NCBI RefSeq assembly: GCF_019145475.1
Contig: NZ_JAHTKI010000001.1
Span: 186,001 to 250,000, forward strand
Origin: Pseudomonas botevensis
Lineage (GTDB): Bacteria; Pseudomonadota; Gammaproteobacteria; Pseudomonadales; Pseudomonadaceae
Direction: 5' to 3'
DNA length: 64,000 bases
A program made the position numbers and the translations under genes. The stretch's first letter is position 1, and every line of letters starts with the position of its first letter. This document shows, piece by piece, positions 1 through 8,615 of this stretch. The notes under the pieces are model-generated. The model was given only the letters and a program-made list of their open reading frames with translations, was not told where the DNA came from and searched no databases.

Positions 1-341
1 TCGACCACCGGCGGTGTGTCATCGAACGGGGCCGGGTAGGGCGCCAGTTCGATCTGGGCGCTGTGCGCGCCGAATTGGGTAATGGTGCCGTTGTGACGGG
101 TTTCGCCGGTCACGGTGAATTCGAAATTGTAGACCCGCGCCAATCGCCGGCGACCGCTGGCGTCCTTGATGAAGCCAATCTTTTTCAGTGCGACGTTGCC
201 GTCGAGCAGCTCCACGCCGACGTTCACGCAATGTTGCTTGACCCGTTCCAGCGCCCGCTCGCGCAAGCCGTGGTTGTGCCATAGCCAGGCGCCAGCAGCG
301 GCGAACAGCATCAGCACGAAGATGTTTTCGAGGGTCAGCAT
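1..341 (-). CDS. DUF3301 domain-containing protein, C-terminus cut by window edge
   Basis: The first 113 codons of a gene that continues off the left edge. The protein starts [17 protein letters not shown], a short N-terminal hydrophobic segment (about residues 6-22) that could be a membrane anchor, followed by a basic soluble part with [14 protein letters not shown] and [13 protein letters not shown]. This matches my memory of the small DUF3301 family of gammaproteobacteria, whose function is unknown. The ATG at 341 is preceded by a good GGAG ribosome site. It is divergent from pdxY, leaving about 117 bp for both promoters. Another frame open here has no such features. Confidence 0.8.
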   Translation of the reverse strand, partial: MLTLENIFVLMLFAAAGAWLWHNHGLRERALERVKQHCVNVGVELLDGNVALKKIGFIKDASGRRRLARVYNFEFTVTGETRHNGTITQFGAHSAQIELAPYPAPFDDTPPVV

Positions 342-458
342 CAACAAGTAACTCCAAAAGAGGGCATCAGCTTAACTGCGTCGCCGGTCTGTCGTACAGG
401 CTGCGTTTCGTCGCATACTGCGCGGCTCGAATTTCAATCGTTTTACGGAAAAACCCGA

Positions 459-1331
459 ATGAAACGTACGCCTCACTTGCTCGCCATCCAGTCCCATGTG
501 GTGTTCGGCCACGCCGGCAACAGCGCTGCGGTTTTTCCGATGCAGCGGGTCGGGGTGAATGTCTGGCCGCTCAACACCGTGCAGTTTTCCAACCACACCC
601 AGTACGGCCAATGGGCCGGGGAAGTGCTGGCGCCGCATCAGATCCCGGAACTGGTGGAAGGGATCGCCGCCATCGGCGAGCTGGGCAACTGCGACGCGGT
701 GCTGTCCGGATATCTGGGCAGCGCGGCCCAGGGGCGGGCGATTCTCAGTGGCGTGGCGCGGATCAAGTCGGTCAACCCCAAGGCGTTATACCTGTGTGAT
801 CCGGTGATGGGGCACCCGGAAAAGGGCTGCAGCGTACCGGCCGAAGTCAGCGATTTCCTCCTGGAGGAAGCGGCGGCGGTGGCGGACTTCATGTGTCCGA
901 ACCAGTTGGAGCTGGACAGCTTCTGCGGGCGCAAGCCGCAATCGTTGTTTGATTGCCTGGCCATGGCGCGCTCGCTGCTGGCTCGCGGGCCGCAGGCGGT
1001 GCTGGTCAAGCATCTGGATTATCCGGGCAAGCCGGCGGAAGCCTTTGAAATGCTGCTGGTGACCGCCGAGGGCAGTTGGCATCTGCGCCGTCCGCTGCTG
1101 GCGTTCCCGCGTCAGCCGGTGGGCGTGGGCGATCTGACTTCCGGGCTGTTCCTGGCGCGCGTGCTGTTGGGGGACAGCCTGGTGGCCGCGTTCGAATTTA
1201 CCGCGGCGGCGGTGCATGAAGTGCTGCTGGAAACCCAGGCGTGCGCCAGTTATGAGCTGCAGCTGGTTCGGGCGCAGGATCGAATTGCGCATCCTCGGGT
1301 GAAGTTCGAGGCGACGCCGATCAGTCTTTAA
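459..1331 (+). CDS. pdxY: Pyridoxal kinase PdxY
   Basis: A 290-residue ribokinase-fold kinase that phosphorylates pyridoxal to pyridoxal 5'-phosphate in the vitamin B6 salvage pathway. Seen: the N-terminal [14 protein letters not shown] stretch (about residues 17-30) that is typical of PdxY, the DPVMG loop near residue 113, and a GVGDLTSG segment near residue 225 that carries the catalytic Asp of the anion hole. Length fits the family (about 286-290). It is a single gene, followed by a strong inverted repeat that probably ends its transcript. It is distinguished from PdxK by the FGHAGNSA start; I am confident of the call. Confidence 0.93.
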   Translation: MKRTPHLLAIQSHVVFGHAGNSAAVFPMQRVGVNVWPLNTVQFSNHTQYGQWAGEVLAPHQIPELVEGIAAIGELGNCDAVLSGYLGSAAQGRAILSGVARIKSVNPKALYLCDPVMGHPEKGCSVPAEVSDFLLEEAAAVADFMCPNQLELDSFCGRKPQSLFDCLAMARSLLARGPQAVLVKHLDYPGKPAEAFEMLLVTAEGSWHLRRPLLAFPRQPVGVGDLTSGLFLARVLLGDSLVAAFEFTAAAVHEVLLETQACASYELQLVRAQDRIAHPRVKFEATPISL

Positions 1332-1351
1332 GACCGCGCTACGCCCATTCA

Positions 1352-1407
1352 CGAGCAAGCCCGCTCCCCCAGATGATCACGGTCAACTGGGGGAGCGGGC
1401 TTGCTCG
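1352..1407. repeat. REP-type extragenic palindrome, perfect 21-bp arms
   Basis: Arms at 1352-1372 and 1387-1407 are perfect inverted copies built on GAGCAAGCCCGCTCCC, separated by 14 nt. It lies between the convergent pdxY and thioesterase genes. The same core recurs at about seven other extragenic places in this window. It could act as a bidirectional terminator or mRNA-stabilising hairpin. Confidence 0.85.
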
Positions 1408-1447
1408 CGGAGGCTATCTATAAAACGACATCACCCCAAAGGGCCGA

Positions 1448-1930
1448 TCAGGCGTCGCCCTTGATCTCCTGATAGCGCTTTTCCAGCTCCTGACGAATCT
1501 GCCGACGCTGCTGCGCCTGCATATAGCGGCGCTTGTCTTCACTGTTTTCCGGCTGCAGCGGTGGCACCGGCGCCGGTTTGCGCTGGTCGTCGACGGCGAC
1601 CATGGTGAAGAAGCAGCTGTTGGTGTGGCGCACCGAGCGCTCGCGGATGTTCTCGGTCACGACTTTGATGCCGACTTCCATCGAGGTGTTGCCGGTGTAG
1701 TTGACCGACGCCAGGAACGTCACCAGTTCGCCGACATGGATCGGCTCGCGGAAAATCACCTGATCCACCGACAGTGTCACGACGTAGCGGCCGGCATAGC
1801 GGCTGGCGCAGGCGTAGGCGACTTCATCGAGGTATTTGAGCAGGGTGCCGCCGTGGACATTGCCAGAGAAGTTGGCCATGTCGGGGGTCATCAGTACCGT
1901 CATCGACAGCTGGGCGTTTCCGGGTTCCAT
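1448..1930 (-). CDS. Acyl-CoA thioesterase (hotdog fold)
   Basis: A 160-residue single-hotdog thioesterase of the YciA/BFIT-like group that hydrolyses acyl-CoA to free acid and CoA. Seen: NVHGGTLLKYLDEVAYACA (about residues 22-40), in which the GG and the Asp/Glu are the conserved active-site helix, and VTLSVDQVIFREPIHVGE, the second typical strand. The C-terminus is a charged, Arg/Gln-rich helix. I place the start at ATG 1930 (MEPGNAQLSM), which has a GAG element upstream; an in-frame start at 1996 adds 22 residues unlike the family. Physiological substrate unknown. Confidence 0.88.
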   Translation of the reverse strand: MEPGNAQLSMTVLMTPDMANFSGNVHGGTLLKYLDEVAYACASRYAGRYVVTLSVDQVIFREPIHVGELVTFLASVNYTGNTSMEVGIKVVTENIRERSVRHTNSCFFTMVAVDDQRKPAPVPPLQPENSEDKRRYMQAQQRRQIRQELEKRYQEIKGDA

Positions 1931-2210
1931 AACATTCTCACGGGTCAAGGCAGGGTTGCTGGAGGAACACCTCTGCGGGTGTCTGGTCGCTTTCAAAAAC
2001 CACCATTATCGGGACGCCAGGCGACCGGCCGCCGTCACGCCCGAATCGATCTGTTTCCATATATTGCACCGCCTTTCAGCCGGAAGTCGCGGTGTTACCC
2101 TGCAAAAGCCCACCCCAAGGGCGATTCCTACATCAAAAGCGGATATTCACTCAGCTCGCCCAGACATTTCCCATGCTGGCGCGGGCCTCTTCATTCAAGG
2201 AGCCCACACC

Positions 2211-3974
2211 ATGCATGCCATCAGCTTTATTCAGGATCTGGCGGTGATCATGTTGGTTGCGGGCGTGGTGACCGTACTGTTTCACCGCTTCAAGCAGCCG
2301 GTGGTGCTCGGTTACATAGTCGCCGGTTTCATCATCGGCCCGCACACGCCGCCCTTCGGGCTGATCCACGACGAAGAAACCATCAAGACCCTCGCCGAGC
2401 TGGGGGTGATTTTCCTGATGTTCTGCCTTGGCCTGGAGTTCAGCCTGCGCAAGTTGTTCAAGGTCGGCGCCACCGCGTTTATCGCGGCGTTCATGGAAAT
2501 CGTGCTGATGATCTGGATCGGTTACGAAATCGGCCGCTGGTTCGACTGGAACACCATGGATTCACTGTTCCTCGGGGCGATCCTGGCCATTTCCTCGACC
2601 ACCATCATCGTCAAGGCGCTCAACGACCTGAAAATGAAAAACGAGCGCTTCGCCCAACTGATCTTCGGTGTGCTGATCGTCGAGGACATCCTGGGCATCG
2701 GCATCATCGCGCTGCTGTCGAGCATCGCGGTCAGTGGCACGGTGAGTTCCGGCGAGGTGTTTTCCACGGTTGGCAAGCTGTCGCTGTTCATGATCGTTGC
2801 GCTGGTGATCGGCATTCTGCTGGTGCCGAGGCTGCTGGCATACGTGGCGAAATTCGAAAGCAACGAGATGCTGCTGATCACCGTGCTGGGCCTGTGTTTC
2901 GGCTTCTGCCTGCTGGTGGTCAAGCTCGAATACAGCATGGTGCTGGGGGCATTCCTGATCGGCGCGATCATGGCCGAGTCGCGGCAGTTGCTGAAGATCG
3001 AGCGCCTGATCGAGCCGGTTCGCGACCTGTTCAGTGCCATCTTTTTCGTCGCCATCGGCCTGATGCTCGACCCGATGATCCTGCTGCAATACGCCTGGCC
3101 GATTGCGGTGATCACCGTCGCCGTGGTGCTGGGCAAGATGCTGTCCTGCGGCCTCGGTGCGTTTATCGCCGGTAATGACGGACGCACCTCACTGCGAGTC
3201 GGGATGGGGCTTTCGCAGATTGGAGAATTCTCCTTCATCATCGCCGCACTGGGCATGACCCTGCAGGTCACCAGCAACTTCCTCTATCCCGTTGCCGTGG
3301 CGGTTTCGGTGATCACCACGTTGCTGACGCCGTACCTGATCCGGGCTGCCGATCCGCTGTCGATCAAGCTGTCCGCCGCCATGCCGCAGCGTCTCGGTCG
3401 GGTGTTCGGGATGTACGGTGAATGGCTGCGCAGCATCCAGCCGCAGGGTGAGGGCGCGATGCTGGCATCGATGATCCGCAAGATTCTGCTGCAGGTCGGG
3501 GTCAATCTTGCACTGGTGATCGCGATTTTCTTTGCCGGGGCGTACTTCGCCGAACGGCTTTCCGCTTCGCTGGCGGAGTGGATCAGTGATCCGAGCTGGC
3601 AGAAAGCGCTGATCTGGGGCGGGGCGCTGCTGGTCTCGCTGCCTTTCCTGATCGCGGCTTATCGCAAGCTCAAGGCGCTGTCGATGCTGCTGGCGGAAAT
3701 GGGCGTGAAACCGGAGATGGCCGGGCGTCATACGCAGCGAGTGCGCCGGGTGATCGCCGAAGTGATCCCGCTGCTTTCGCTGTTGGTGATTTTCCTGCTG
3801 TTGGCAGCCTTGTCGGCCAGTATTCTGCCGACCAACAAGTTGCTGGTGCTGATTGCCGTGGTCGCCGCCGCCGTGGCGGCGCTGCTCTGGCGCTGGTTCA
3901 TCCGGGTACACACACGGATGCAGGTGGCCCTGCTGGAAACCCTCGACAACCACAAGGAATCATCGGGGCATTGA
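2211..3974 (+). CDS. CPA2-family cation/proton antiporter (KefB-like)
   Basis: A 587-residue inner-membrane protein with about 12-14 hydrophobic segments. Residues 1-385 form a Na+/H+-exchanger domain like KefB/KefC, including LGYIVAGFIIGPHTPPFG, LFLGAILAISSTTI and GMGLSQIGEFSFII. Unlike E. coli KefB/C there is no TrkA-N (RCK) nucleotide-binding domain; instead the C-terminal 200 residues hold further membrane segments. It probably exchanges K+ or Na+ for protons; the ion cannot be told from sequence. The start at 2211 follows AAGGAG at 2197-2202 with ideal spacing; the frame stays open upstream to 1836 but that part is not protein-like. Confidence 0.85.
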   Translation: MHAISFIQDLAVIMLVAGVVTVLFHRFKQPVVLGYIVAGFIIGPHTPPFGLIHDEETIKTLAELGVIFLMFCLGLEFSLRKLFKVGATAFIAAFMEIVLMIWIGYEIGRWFDWNTMDSLFLGAILAISSTTIIVKALNDLKMKNERFAQLIFGVLIVEDILGIGIIALLSSIAVSGTVSSGEVFSTVGKLSLFMIVALVIGILLVPRLLAYVAKFESNEMLLITVLGLCFGFCLLVVKLEYSMVLGAFLIGAIMAESRQLLKIERLIEPVRDLFSAIFFVAIGLMLDPMILLQYAWPIAVITVAVVLGKMLSCGLGAFIAGNDGRTSLRVGMGLSQIGEFSFIIAALGMTLQVTSNFLYPVAVAVSVITTLLTPYLIRAADPLSIKLSAAMPQRLGRVFGMYGEWLRSIQPQGEGAMLASMIRKILLQVGVNLALVIAIFFAGAYFAERLSASLAEWISDPSWQKALIWGGALLVSLPFLIAAYRKLKALSMLLAEMGVKPEMAGRHTQRVRRVIAEVIPLLSLLVIFLLLAALSASILPTNKLLVLIAVVAAAVAALLWRWFIRVHTRMQVALLETLDNHKESSGH

Positions 3975-3995
3975 CCAGCCGGGACGAACGACCGG

Positions 3996-4403
3996 TCAGC
4001 TTTCCAGCCAGACGTCCCGCGCCCAGTGCCAGACCGACTCCCAGGACTCTTCGGTAATCAGCTCTTCTTCGCCGGACCACAGCACCACGGTGCCGTCTTC
4101 TTCGACGCAGTAGTAGTCATTGCCGTCCTGGCAGATCGGGATCAGGTCCCGTGGCACGCCGGCGTCCCAGGCGTTGGCCGCGACATCCGGCAGGTAGGTG
4201 TGGGATTGCGGGTCGGTGACGGTCACCGGCTCCAGGCTGCCGTAGACCACATCGCTGACGGTCAGCAGAAACTCTTTGAAGACGAACGGAATGTTGATGA
4301 AGAGTTCTTCTTCGACCTCCACCAACTGGTCTTCGTCGGGCAATTCCAGAGGAACCGGCACCCGTTCGTTGGCTTCGCGCAGTTGTTCGATGATTTCTTC
4401 CAC
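3996..4403 (-). CDS. SMI1/KNR4-family protein
   Basis: A small acidic protein of 135 residues. The pattern VEVEEELFINIPFVFKEFLLTVSDV matches the SMI1/KNR4 (SUKH) fold, where a helix with conserved acidic residues precedes a proline and a hydrophobic helix; LIPICQDGNDYYCVEEDGTV is the typical central strand pair (FAxDGxGNxxxld-like). SUKH proteins often serve as immunity proteins to toxins, but no toxin gene lies nearby, and this solitary, chromosomally stable form is probably a housekeeping variant. The start is GTG at 4403, with an AGAGGA ribosome site; no ATG is available in a sensible place. Confidence 0.8.
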   Translation of the reverse strand: MEEIIEQLREANERVPVPLELPDEDQLVEVEEELFINIPFVFKEFLLTVSDVVYGSLEPVTVTDPQSHTYLPDVAANAWDAGVPRDLIPICQDGNDYYCVEEDGTVVLWSGEEELITEESWESVWHWARDVWLES

Positions 4404-4487
4404 GTCCGGGGATCCTCTTGCTTGAATGGCGCGGTTTATATGGGGCGGTTTATACAGTAGCTCGCTATAGATGCAACCGCGAAATAG

Positions 4488-4513
4488 AAAACCCCGGACA
4501 AGTCCGGGGTTTT
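4488..4513. terminator. Bidirectional intrinsic terminator
   Basis: Arms AAAACCCCGGAC (4488-4499) and GTCCGGGGTTTT (4502-4513) form a strong hairpin flanked by A and T runs. It sits just downstream of the Tim44-domain gene (minus strand) and upstream of the SMI1/KNR4 gene, so it most likely ends the Tim44 transcript. Confidence 0.85.
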
Positions 4514-4542
4514 CGTTACGGCGGGTAAAACGTCGCAGGTGA

Positions 4543-5418
4543 TCAGCCGTTCTGGCGGATACCGGCGACCAGCCAAGGCTGGTTGTCGCCCTGTGGACGT
4601 TCCATGTTCCAGCTTTCGCTGAACACTTCACCCTGGTCGAAACGCGAGGTTTTCGACACGCCGCTGAAGGTCAGGGTCGCGATGGTCTTGTCCGCACGAT
4701 CATCCACGCCATCCAGTTGAACCTGGAGGTTGTCGATGTAGGTGGACTGGAAGCCGTCGCCCAAGTCCGCACGCTCACGCTTGAGGAAGTCGAGCATTTG
4801 CGGGGTCACGAACTCGGCGATCTTGTCCATTTCGTTGGCGTCCCAGTGCTGCTGCAGGGCCTGGAAGTGGCTGCGCGCAGCTTCGAGGAAGCGTTGCTCG
4901 TTGAACCAGGCCGGCGCGTTGATCACCGGACGGGCGGCAGGTGCTGCCGAACCACCGAAGATCGAACCCATGGCGGCCGGCTTCTGCTCGAACACTTCAC
5001 GCTGCATCGGTGCGTGACCGGCCGGAGCCATGTGCTCCTGCTGCTTGCGTCGACGAGCGGCGATGAAGCGGAAGATCACGAACGCGATCACGGCCATGAT
5101 CAGGATGTCGAAAATCTGCATGCCCTGGAAGCCGCCGCCCATGAACATGGAAGCGAGCAGGCCACCGGCGGCGATGCCGGCCAGCGGGCCGAGCCATTTC
5201 GATGCGCCACCGGCCTTGGCCGCAGCGCCGGCGGCACCGGCTGCACCCGCGGTCGCTGCTGCGCCGCCCATGCCTGGGGAAGAAGGCGCCATCTGGCTGG
5301 TCTGGTGCGTCGGCGCGGCGCCGGCGCTTTTGCCACCACCAAAGCGCTTGGCGTTGGCGTCGAGGCTCATCGTCAGGCCGATGCACAACGCCATGGCGAT
5401 GCTAAGAAAACGTTTCAT
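4543..5418 (-). CDS. Tim44-domain membrane protein
   Basis: A 291-residue protein with an N-terminal signal segment (MKRFLSIAMALCIGLTMSLDANA), a Gly/Ala-rich low-complexity stretch at about residues 30-70 (repeats of AAATAGAAGAAGAA type), a transmembrane region at about 78-123 with GGLLASMFMGGG and FDILIMAVIAFVIF, and a C-terminal Tim44-like domain (about 170-290, starting APAWFNEQRFLEAARSHF). The bacterial Tim44-domain proteins are linked by homology to the mitochondrial import factor, but their role in bacteria is not settled. Monocistronic, ending in a clear terminator. Confidence 0.85.
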   Translation of the reverse strand: MKRFLSIAMALCIGLTMSLDANAKRFGGGKSAGAAPTHQTSQMAPSSPGMGGAAATAGAAGAAGAAAKAGGASKWLGPLAGIAAGGLLASMFMGGGFQGMQIFDILIMAVIAFVIFRFIAARRRKQQEHMAPAGHAPMQREVFEQKPAAMGSIFGGSAAPAARPVINAPAWFNEQRFLEAARSHFQALQQHWDANEMDKIAEFVTPQMLDFLKRERADLGDGFQSTYIDNLQVQLDGVDDRADKTIATLTFSGVSKTSRFDQGEVFSESWNMERPQGDNQPWLVAGIRQNG

Positions 5419-5595
5419 AAAGGGTATTCCCGTTTGTGGAGAGCACGCGCGCCATGTTGCACAGCTGAAGTGACACTGGCTAGCGACAGAGTGTTTCGGG
5501 CTTTTGCCTGACAGGTTACGTTCAGCTCGGTCGAGGCAATAAGGCGATGTACTTTTGTCTGTAGGAAAAGCAGCTGGGTTCAGTGGGATTGCTGG

Positions 5596-6036
5596 TTAGC
5601 GACGTAACGCCAGCATCACCACACCGGCGGTGATCAGACCGATGCCGCCCCATTGGCGCAGATCGAGTTTCTCACCCAGCAGGATCGCGCCGAGGATCGC
5701 CACCAGCACCACGCTGAGCTTGTCCACCGGGGCGACCAGCGACGCCGGGCCGAGCTTCAACGCGCGGAAGTAGCACAGCCACGAAGCGCCCGTGGCCAGG
5801 CCCGACAGCAGCAGGAACAGATAGCTTTTGGCGGAAATCGATCCCAGAGACTGATATTGGCCCGTGGCGTACAAAATCAAGGCCAGGCTGACCAGTACCA
5901 CGATGGTGCGCAGCAAGGTGGCGAAGTCGGAATTGACGTTTTCGATGCCGACCTTGGCGAAGATCGCGGTCAATGCGGCGAATGTGGCCGAGAGCAGCGC
6001 CCAGAATGTCCAGGAAGAGAAAAAGCCTGAGCCCAT
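5596..6036 (-). CDS. EamA/DMT-family transporter, single-repeat form
   Basis: 146 residues with about five hydrophobic helices and the EamA signature APVDKLSVVLVAILGAILLGEKL near the C-terminus. It is one EamA repeat (half the usual ten-helix transporter), so it would have to act as a dimer, as small multidrug resistance-type proteins do. It begins MGSGFFSSWTFWALLSATFAALTAIFAKVG. Substrate cannot be inferred. It stands alone, with a REP element separating it from uvrD upstream. Confidence 0.85.
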   Translation of the reverse strand: MGSGFFSSWTFWALLSATFAALTAIFAKVGIENVNSDFATLLRTIVVLVSLALILYATGQYQSLGSISAKSYLFLLLSGLATGASWLCYFRALKLGPASLVAPVDKLSVVLVAILGAILLGEKLDLRQWGGIGLITAGVVMLALRR

Positions 6037-6071
6037 GAAATTCGTCCTGATGATTGACGCAAACCTTTTGG

Positions 6072-6155
6072 AAGCGAGCTTGCCCGCGAAGCGGGAGGGT
6101 CAGCCAACGAATGTGTTGAATGAAAGACACATTCGCGAGCAGGCCCGCTCCCACC
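6072..6155. repeat. REP pair with nested palindrome
   Basis: Degenerate REP arms at about 6073-6096 (GCGAGCTTGCCCGCGAAGCG) and 6134-6155 (CGCGAGCAGGCCCGCTCCCA) enclose a second perfect hairpin, CGAATGTGT (6108-6116) with ACACATTCG (6127-6135). It lies between uvrD and the EamA gene, both on the minus strand. Confidence 0.7.
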
Positions 6156-6173
6156 ATTGCCCTGGATCGGGCT

Positions 6174-8357
6174 TCAGATCGCTTCCAGCTTCGCGTAACC
6201 GAGCATCAGCCACTTGCTGCCTTCGCTGAAGTTCACCTGAACCCGGGCCTGTGCGCCGGCACCCTCGAAGTTGAGGATCACGCCGTCGCCGAAAATCGAG
6301 TGGCGCACGGCCTGACCGAGGCTGAGTCCGGTGTCCGGAATCTCGCTGCCGCTGAACAGGTTGCTGCCGCTCATCGACTGGTTGCCGCCGAACGGACGGC
6401 TGACGCTGTTCGACAGACGCACTTCCTGAATCAGGCCTTTCGGCACTTCCCGTACGAATCGCGACACCTTGTTGTAGGTTTCACTGCCGTACAGGCGTCG
6501 GGTTTCAGCGTAGGACATCACCAGATTCTGCATCGCCCGGGTGATGCCGACGTAGGCCAGACGCCGTTCCTCTTCAAGGCGACCCGGTTCTTCCAGGCTC
6601 ATCTTGTGCGGGAACAGGCCTTCTTCCATGCCCACCAGGAACACGTAAGGGAATTCCAGGCCCTTGGCGCTGTGCAGGGTCATCAGTTGAATGCTGTCTT
6701 CATGCTCGTCGGCCTGAGTGTCACCGGCCTCCAGCGACGCATGACCGAGGAATGCCGCCAGGGGCGTCAGCTCTTCGTCTTCTTCAGTGTTCTCGAAGTT
6801 GCGCGCAGCGCTGACCAGCTCCTCAAGGTTTTCCACCCGGGCCTGGCCTTTCTCGCCTTTTTCCGCTTCGTGGTAGGCGATCAGCCCGGACTGCTCGATG
6901 ACGGTTTGCGTCATCAGGTGCAGCGGCATCTCTGCACATTTGGCGGCCAGGTTCTCGATCAGCTCGATAAACGCACCGAGGGCGCCCGCCGCGCGGCCGG
7001 TCAGGCCTTTGTTGGCGACCAGTTGGCGCATGGCTTCCCACATCGAGACGTCGCTGTGGCGCGCATGCTCGCGGATCGCTTCGACGGTTTTCTCGCCGAT
7101 GCCACGGGCCGGTACGTTGATCACCCGCTCCAGTGCCGCATCGTTGCCGCGACCTTCGAGCAAACGCAGGTAGGCCATGGCGTTCTTGATTTCCGCCCGC
7201 TCGAAGAAGCGCTGGCCGCCATAGATGCGGTACGGAATGCGCTCGCGCAGCAATGCTTCTTCCAAAACGCGGGATTGGGCGTTGGAGCGGTAGAGAATCG
7301 CGATGTCGCTGCGAGACAAGCCGGTTTTCAGCGCGCTTTCGATGGTTTCGACAACGTAGCGTGCTTCGTCGTGCTCGTTGAACGCGGCGTACAGATTGAT
7401 CGCTTCGCCGTCGCCGCCATCGGTCCACAGCTCTTTGCCCAGACGCCCGGTGTTGTTGGCGATCAGGGCGTTGGCCGCCTTGAGGATGCCGGCGGTGGAG
7501 CGGTAGTTCTGTTCCAGGCGGATGGTTTCGGCATCCGGGAAGTCGGCGGAATACTGGTGGATGTTCTCGATTTTCGCCCCGCGCCAGCCGTAGATCGACT
7601 GGTCGTCGTCACCCACCACCATCAGGCTGTCGCCGCCCTTGGCCAGCAAGCGCAACCAGGCGTACTGCACGGCGTTGGTGTCCTGGAACTCGTCCACCAG
7701 AATATGCCGGAAGCGCTTCTGATAATGCGCCAGCAGGCCCGGATGATCGCGCCACAGGTCGAGGGCGCGCAGCAGCAGTTCGGAGAAGTCGATGACGCCC
7801 GCGCGGGCACAGGCAGCCTCGTAGGCCTCGTAAATGCCGCGCATGGTGGCGAGGAACAGATCGCCGCTGGCCTGAATGTGTTGCGGACGCAGACCTTCGT
7901 CTTTCTGCCCGTTGATGAACCACTGCGCCTGGCGGGCCGGCCAGCGCTGTTCGTCCAGCCCCAGCTCGCGGATCACCCGCTTGACCAGCCGTTGCTGGTC
8001 GTCGCTGTCGAGAATCTGGAAGGTCTGGCTCAGGCCGGCTTCCTGCCAGTGCGCCCGCAGCAAGCGGTGCGCCAGGCCGTGGAAGGTGCCGACCCACATG
8101 CCCGCCGGGTTGATGCCCAGCAACTGTTCGATGCGGTGACGCATCTCGGCAGCGGCCTTGTTGGTGAAGGTCACCGACAGAATGGAGTGGGGCGAGGCGT
8201 TTTCGACCTGGATCAACCAGGCGATACGGTGCACCAGCACTCGGGTTTTACCGGAACCGGCACCGGCCAGGACCAACTGACGGCCAACGGGGGCCGCTAC
8301 GGCCTGGCGTTGGGCATCGTTGAGGGAATTCAGCAGAAGGGAGAGATCATCGCGCAT
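6174..8357 (-). CDS. uvrD: DNA helicase II, UvrD
   Basis: A 727-residue superfamily 1A 3'-5' helicase used in nucleotide excision repair and mismatch repair. Motifs in order: Q-motif region LNDAQRQAV (about 12-20), Walker A GAGSGKT (about 32-38), TFTNKAAAEMRHR (Ia), LVDEFQDTN (II), VVGDDDQSIYGWRGA (III), EQNYRS (IV), LMTLHSAKGLEF (V) and YVGITRAMQ (VI). The C-terminal extension ends with the tudor-like region GDGVILNFEGAG. UvrD is preferred over Rep because of length and that C-terminal region. No LexA-type CTG-N10-CAG box was seen directly upstream. Confidence 0.93.
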   Translation of the reverse strand: MRDDLSLLLNSLNDAQRQAVAAPVGRQLVLAGAGSGKTRVLVHRIAWLIQVENASPHSILSVTFTNKAAAEMRHRIEQLLGINPAGMWVGTFHGLAHRLLRAHWQEAGLSQTFQILDSDDQQRLVKRVIRELGLDEQRWPARQAQWFINGQKDEGLRPQHIQASGDLFLATMRGIYEAYEAACARAGVIDFSELLLRALDLWRDHPGLLAHYQKRFRHILVDEFQDTNAVQYAWLRLLAKGGDSLMVVGDDDQSIYGWRGAKIENIHQYSADFPDAETIRLEQNYRSTAGILKAANALIANNTGRLGKELWTDGGDGEAINLYAAFNEHDEARYVVETIESALKTGLSRSDIAILYRSNAQSRVLEEALLRERIPYRIYGGQRFFERAEIKNAMAYLRLLEGRGNDAALERVINVPARGIGEKTVEAIREHARHSDVSMWEAMRQLVANKGLTGRAAGALGAFIELIENLAAKCAEMPLHLMTQTVIEQSGLIAYHEAEKGEKGQARVENLEELVSAARNFENTEEDEELTPLAAFLGHASLEAGDTQADEHEDSIQLMTLHSAKGLEFPYVFLVGMEEGLFPHKMSLEEPGRLEEERRLAYVGITRAMQNLVMSYAETRRLYGSETYNKVSRFVREVPKGLIQEVRLSNSVSRPFGGNQSMSGSNLFSGSEIPDTGLSLGQAVRHSIFGDGVILNFEGAGAQARVQVNFSEGSKWLMLGYAKLEAI

Positions 8358-8615
8358 CGGGGCATTCTAGGGTGCGCCGCAGGCCCGGGCAAACCGAGCT
8401 TTGCATTAGCCGATGAAACTCCTGTCGATGACGACCGGTCGGTCACTGGTCGCAGGCATCGGCCCGTCTCGCTCTGCGGGTTTTGCCGGTGGCGCGGGGG
8501 GCAAAAGTTTCGGCGAAATTATGATCTGGAGCAGTTTGGCAAGTGAATGGGCTTGTGTATGCTCCGTCCACGTTTCGGGCGCATGCTCATTTTAATAAGA
8601 ACAAGAACATTGCCT

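Noticed and set aside
1836..2210. N-terminal extension of the CPA2 antiporter
   Set aside because: The open frame continues upstream by chance; the ideal ribosome site and family start are at 2211.
8358..8420. LexA box before uvrD
   Set aside because: No CTG-N10-CAG at a suitable place; partial matches only.
6120..8546. An 808-codon open frame antisense to uvrD
   Set aside because: Shadow of uvrD, which carries all helicase motifs; no ribosome site or homology on this strand.
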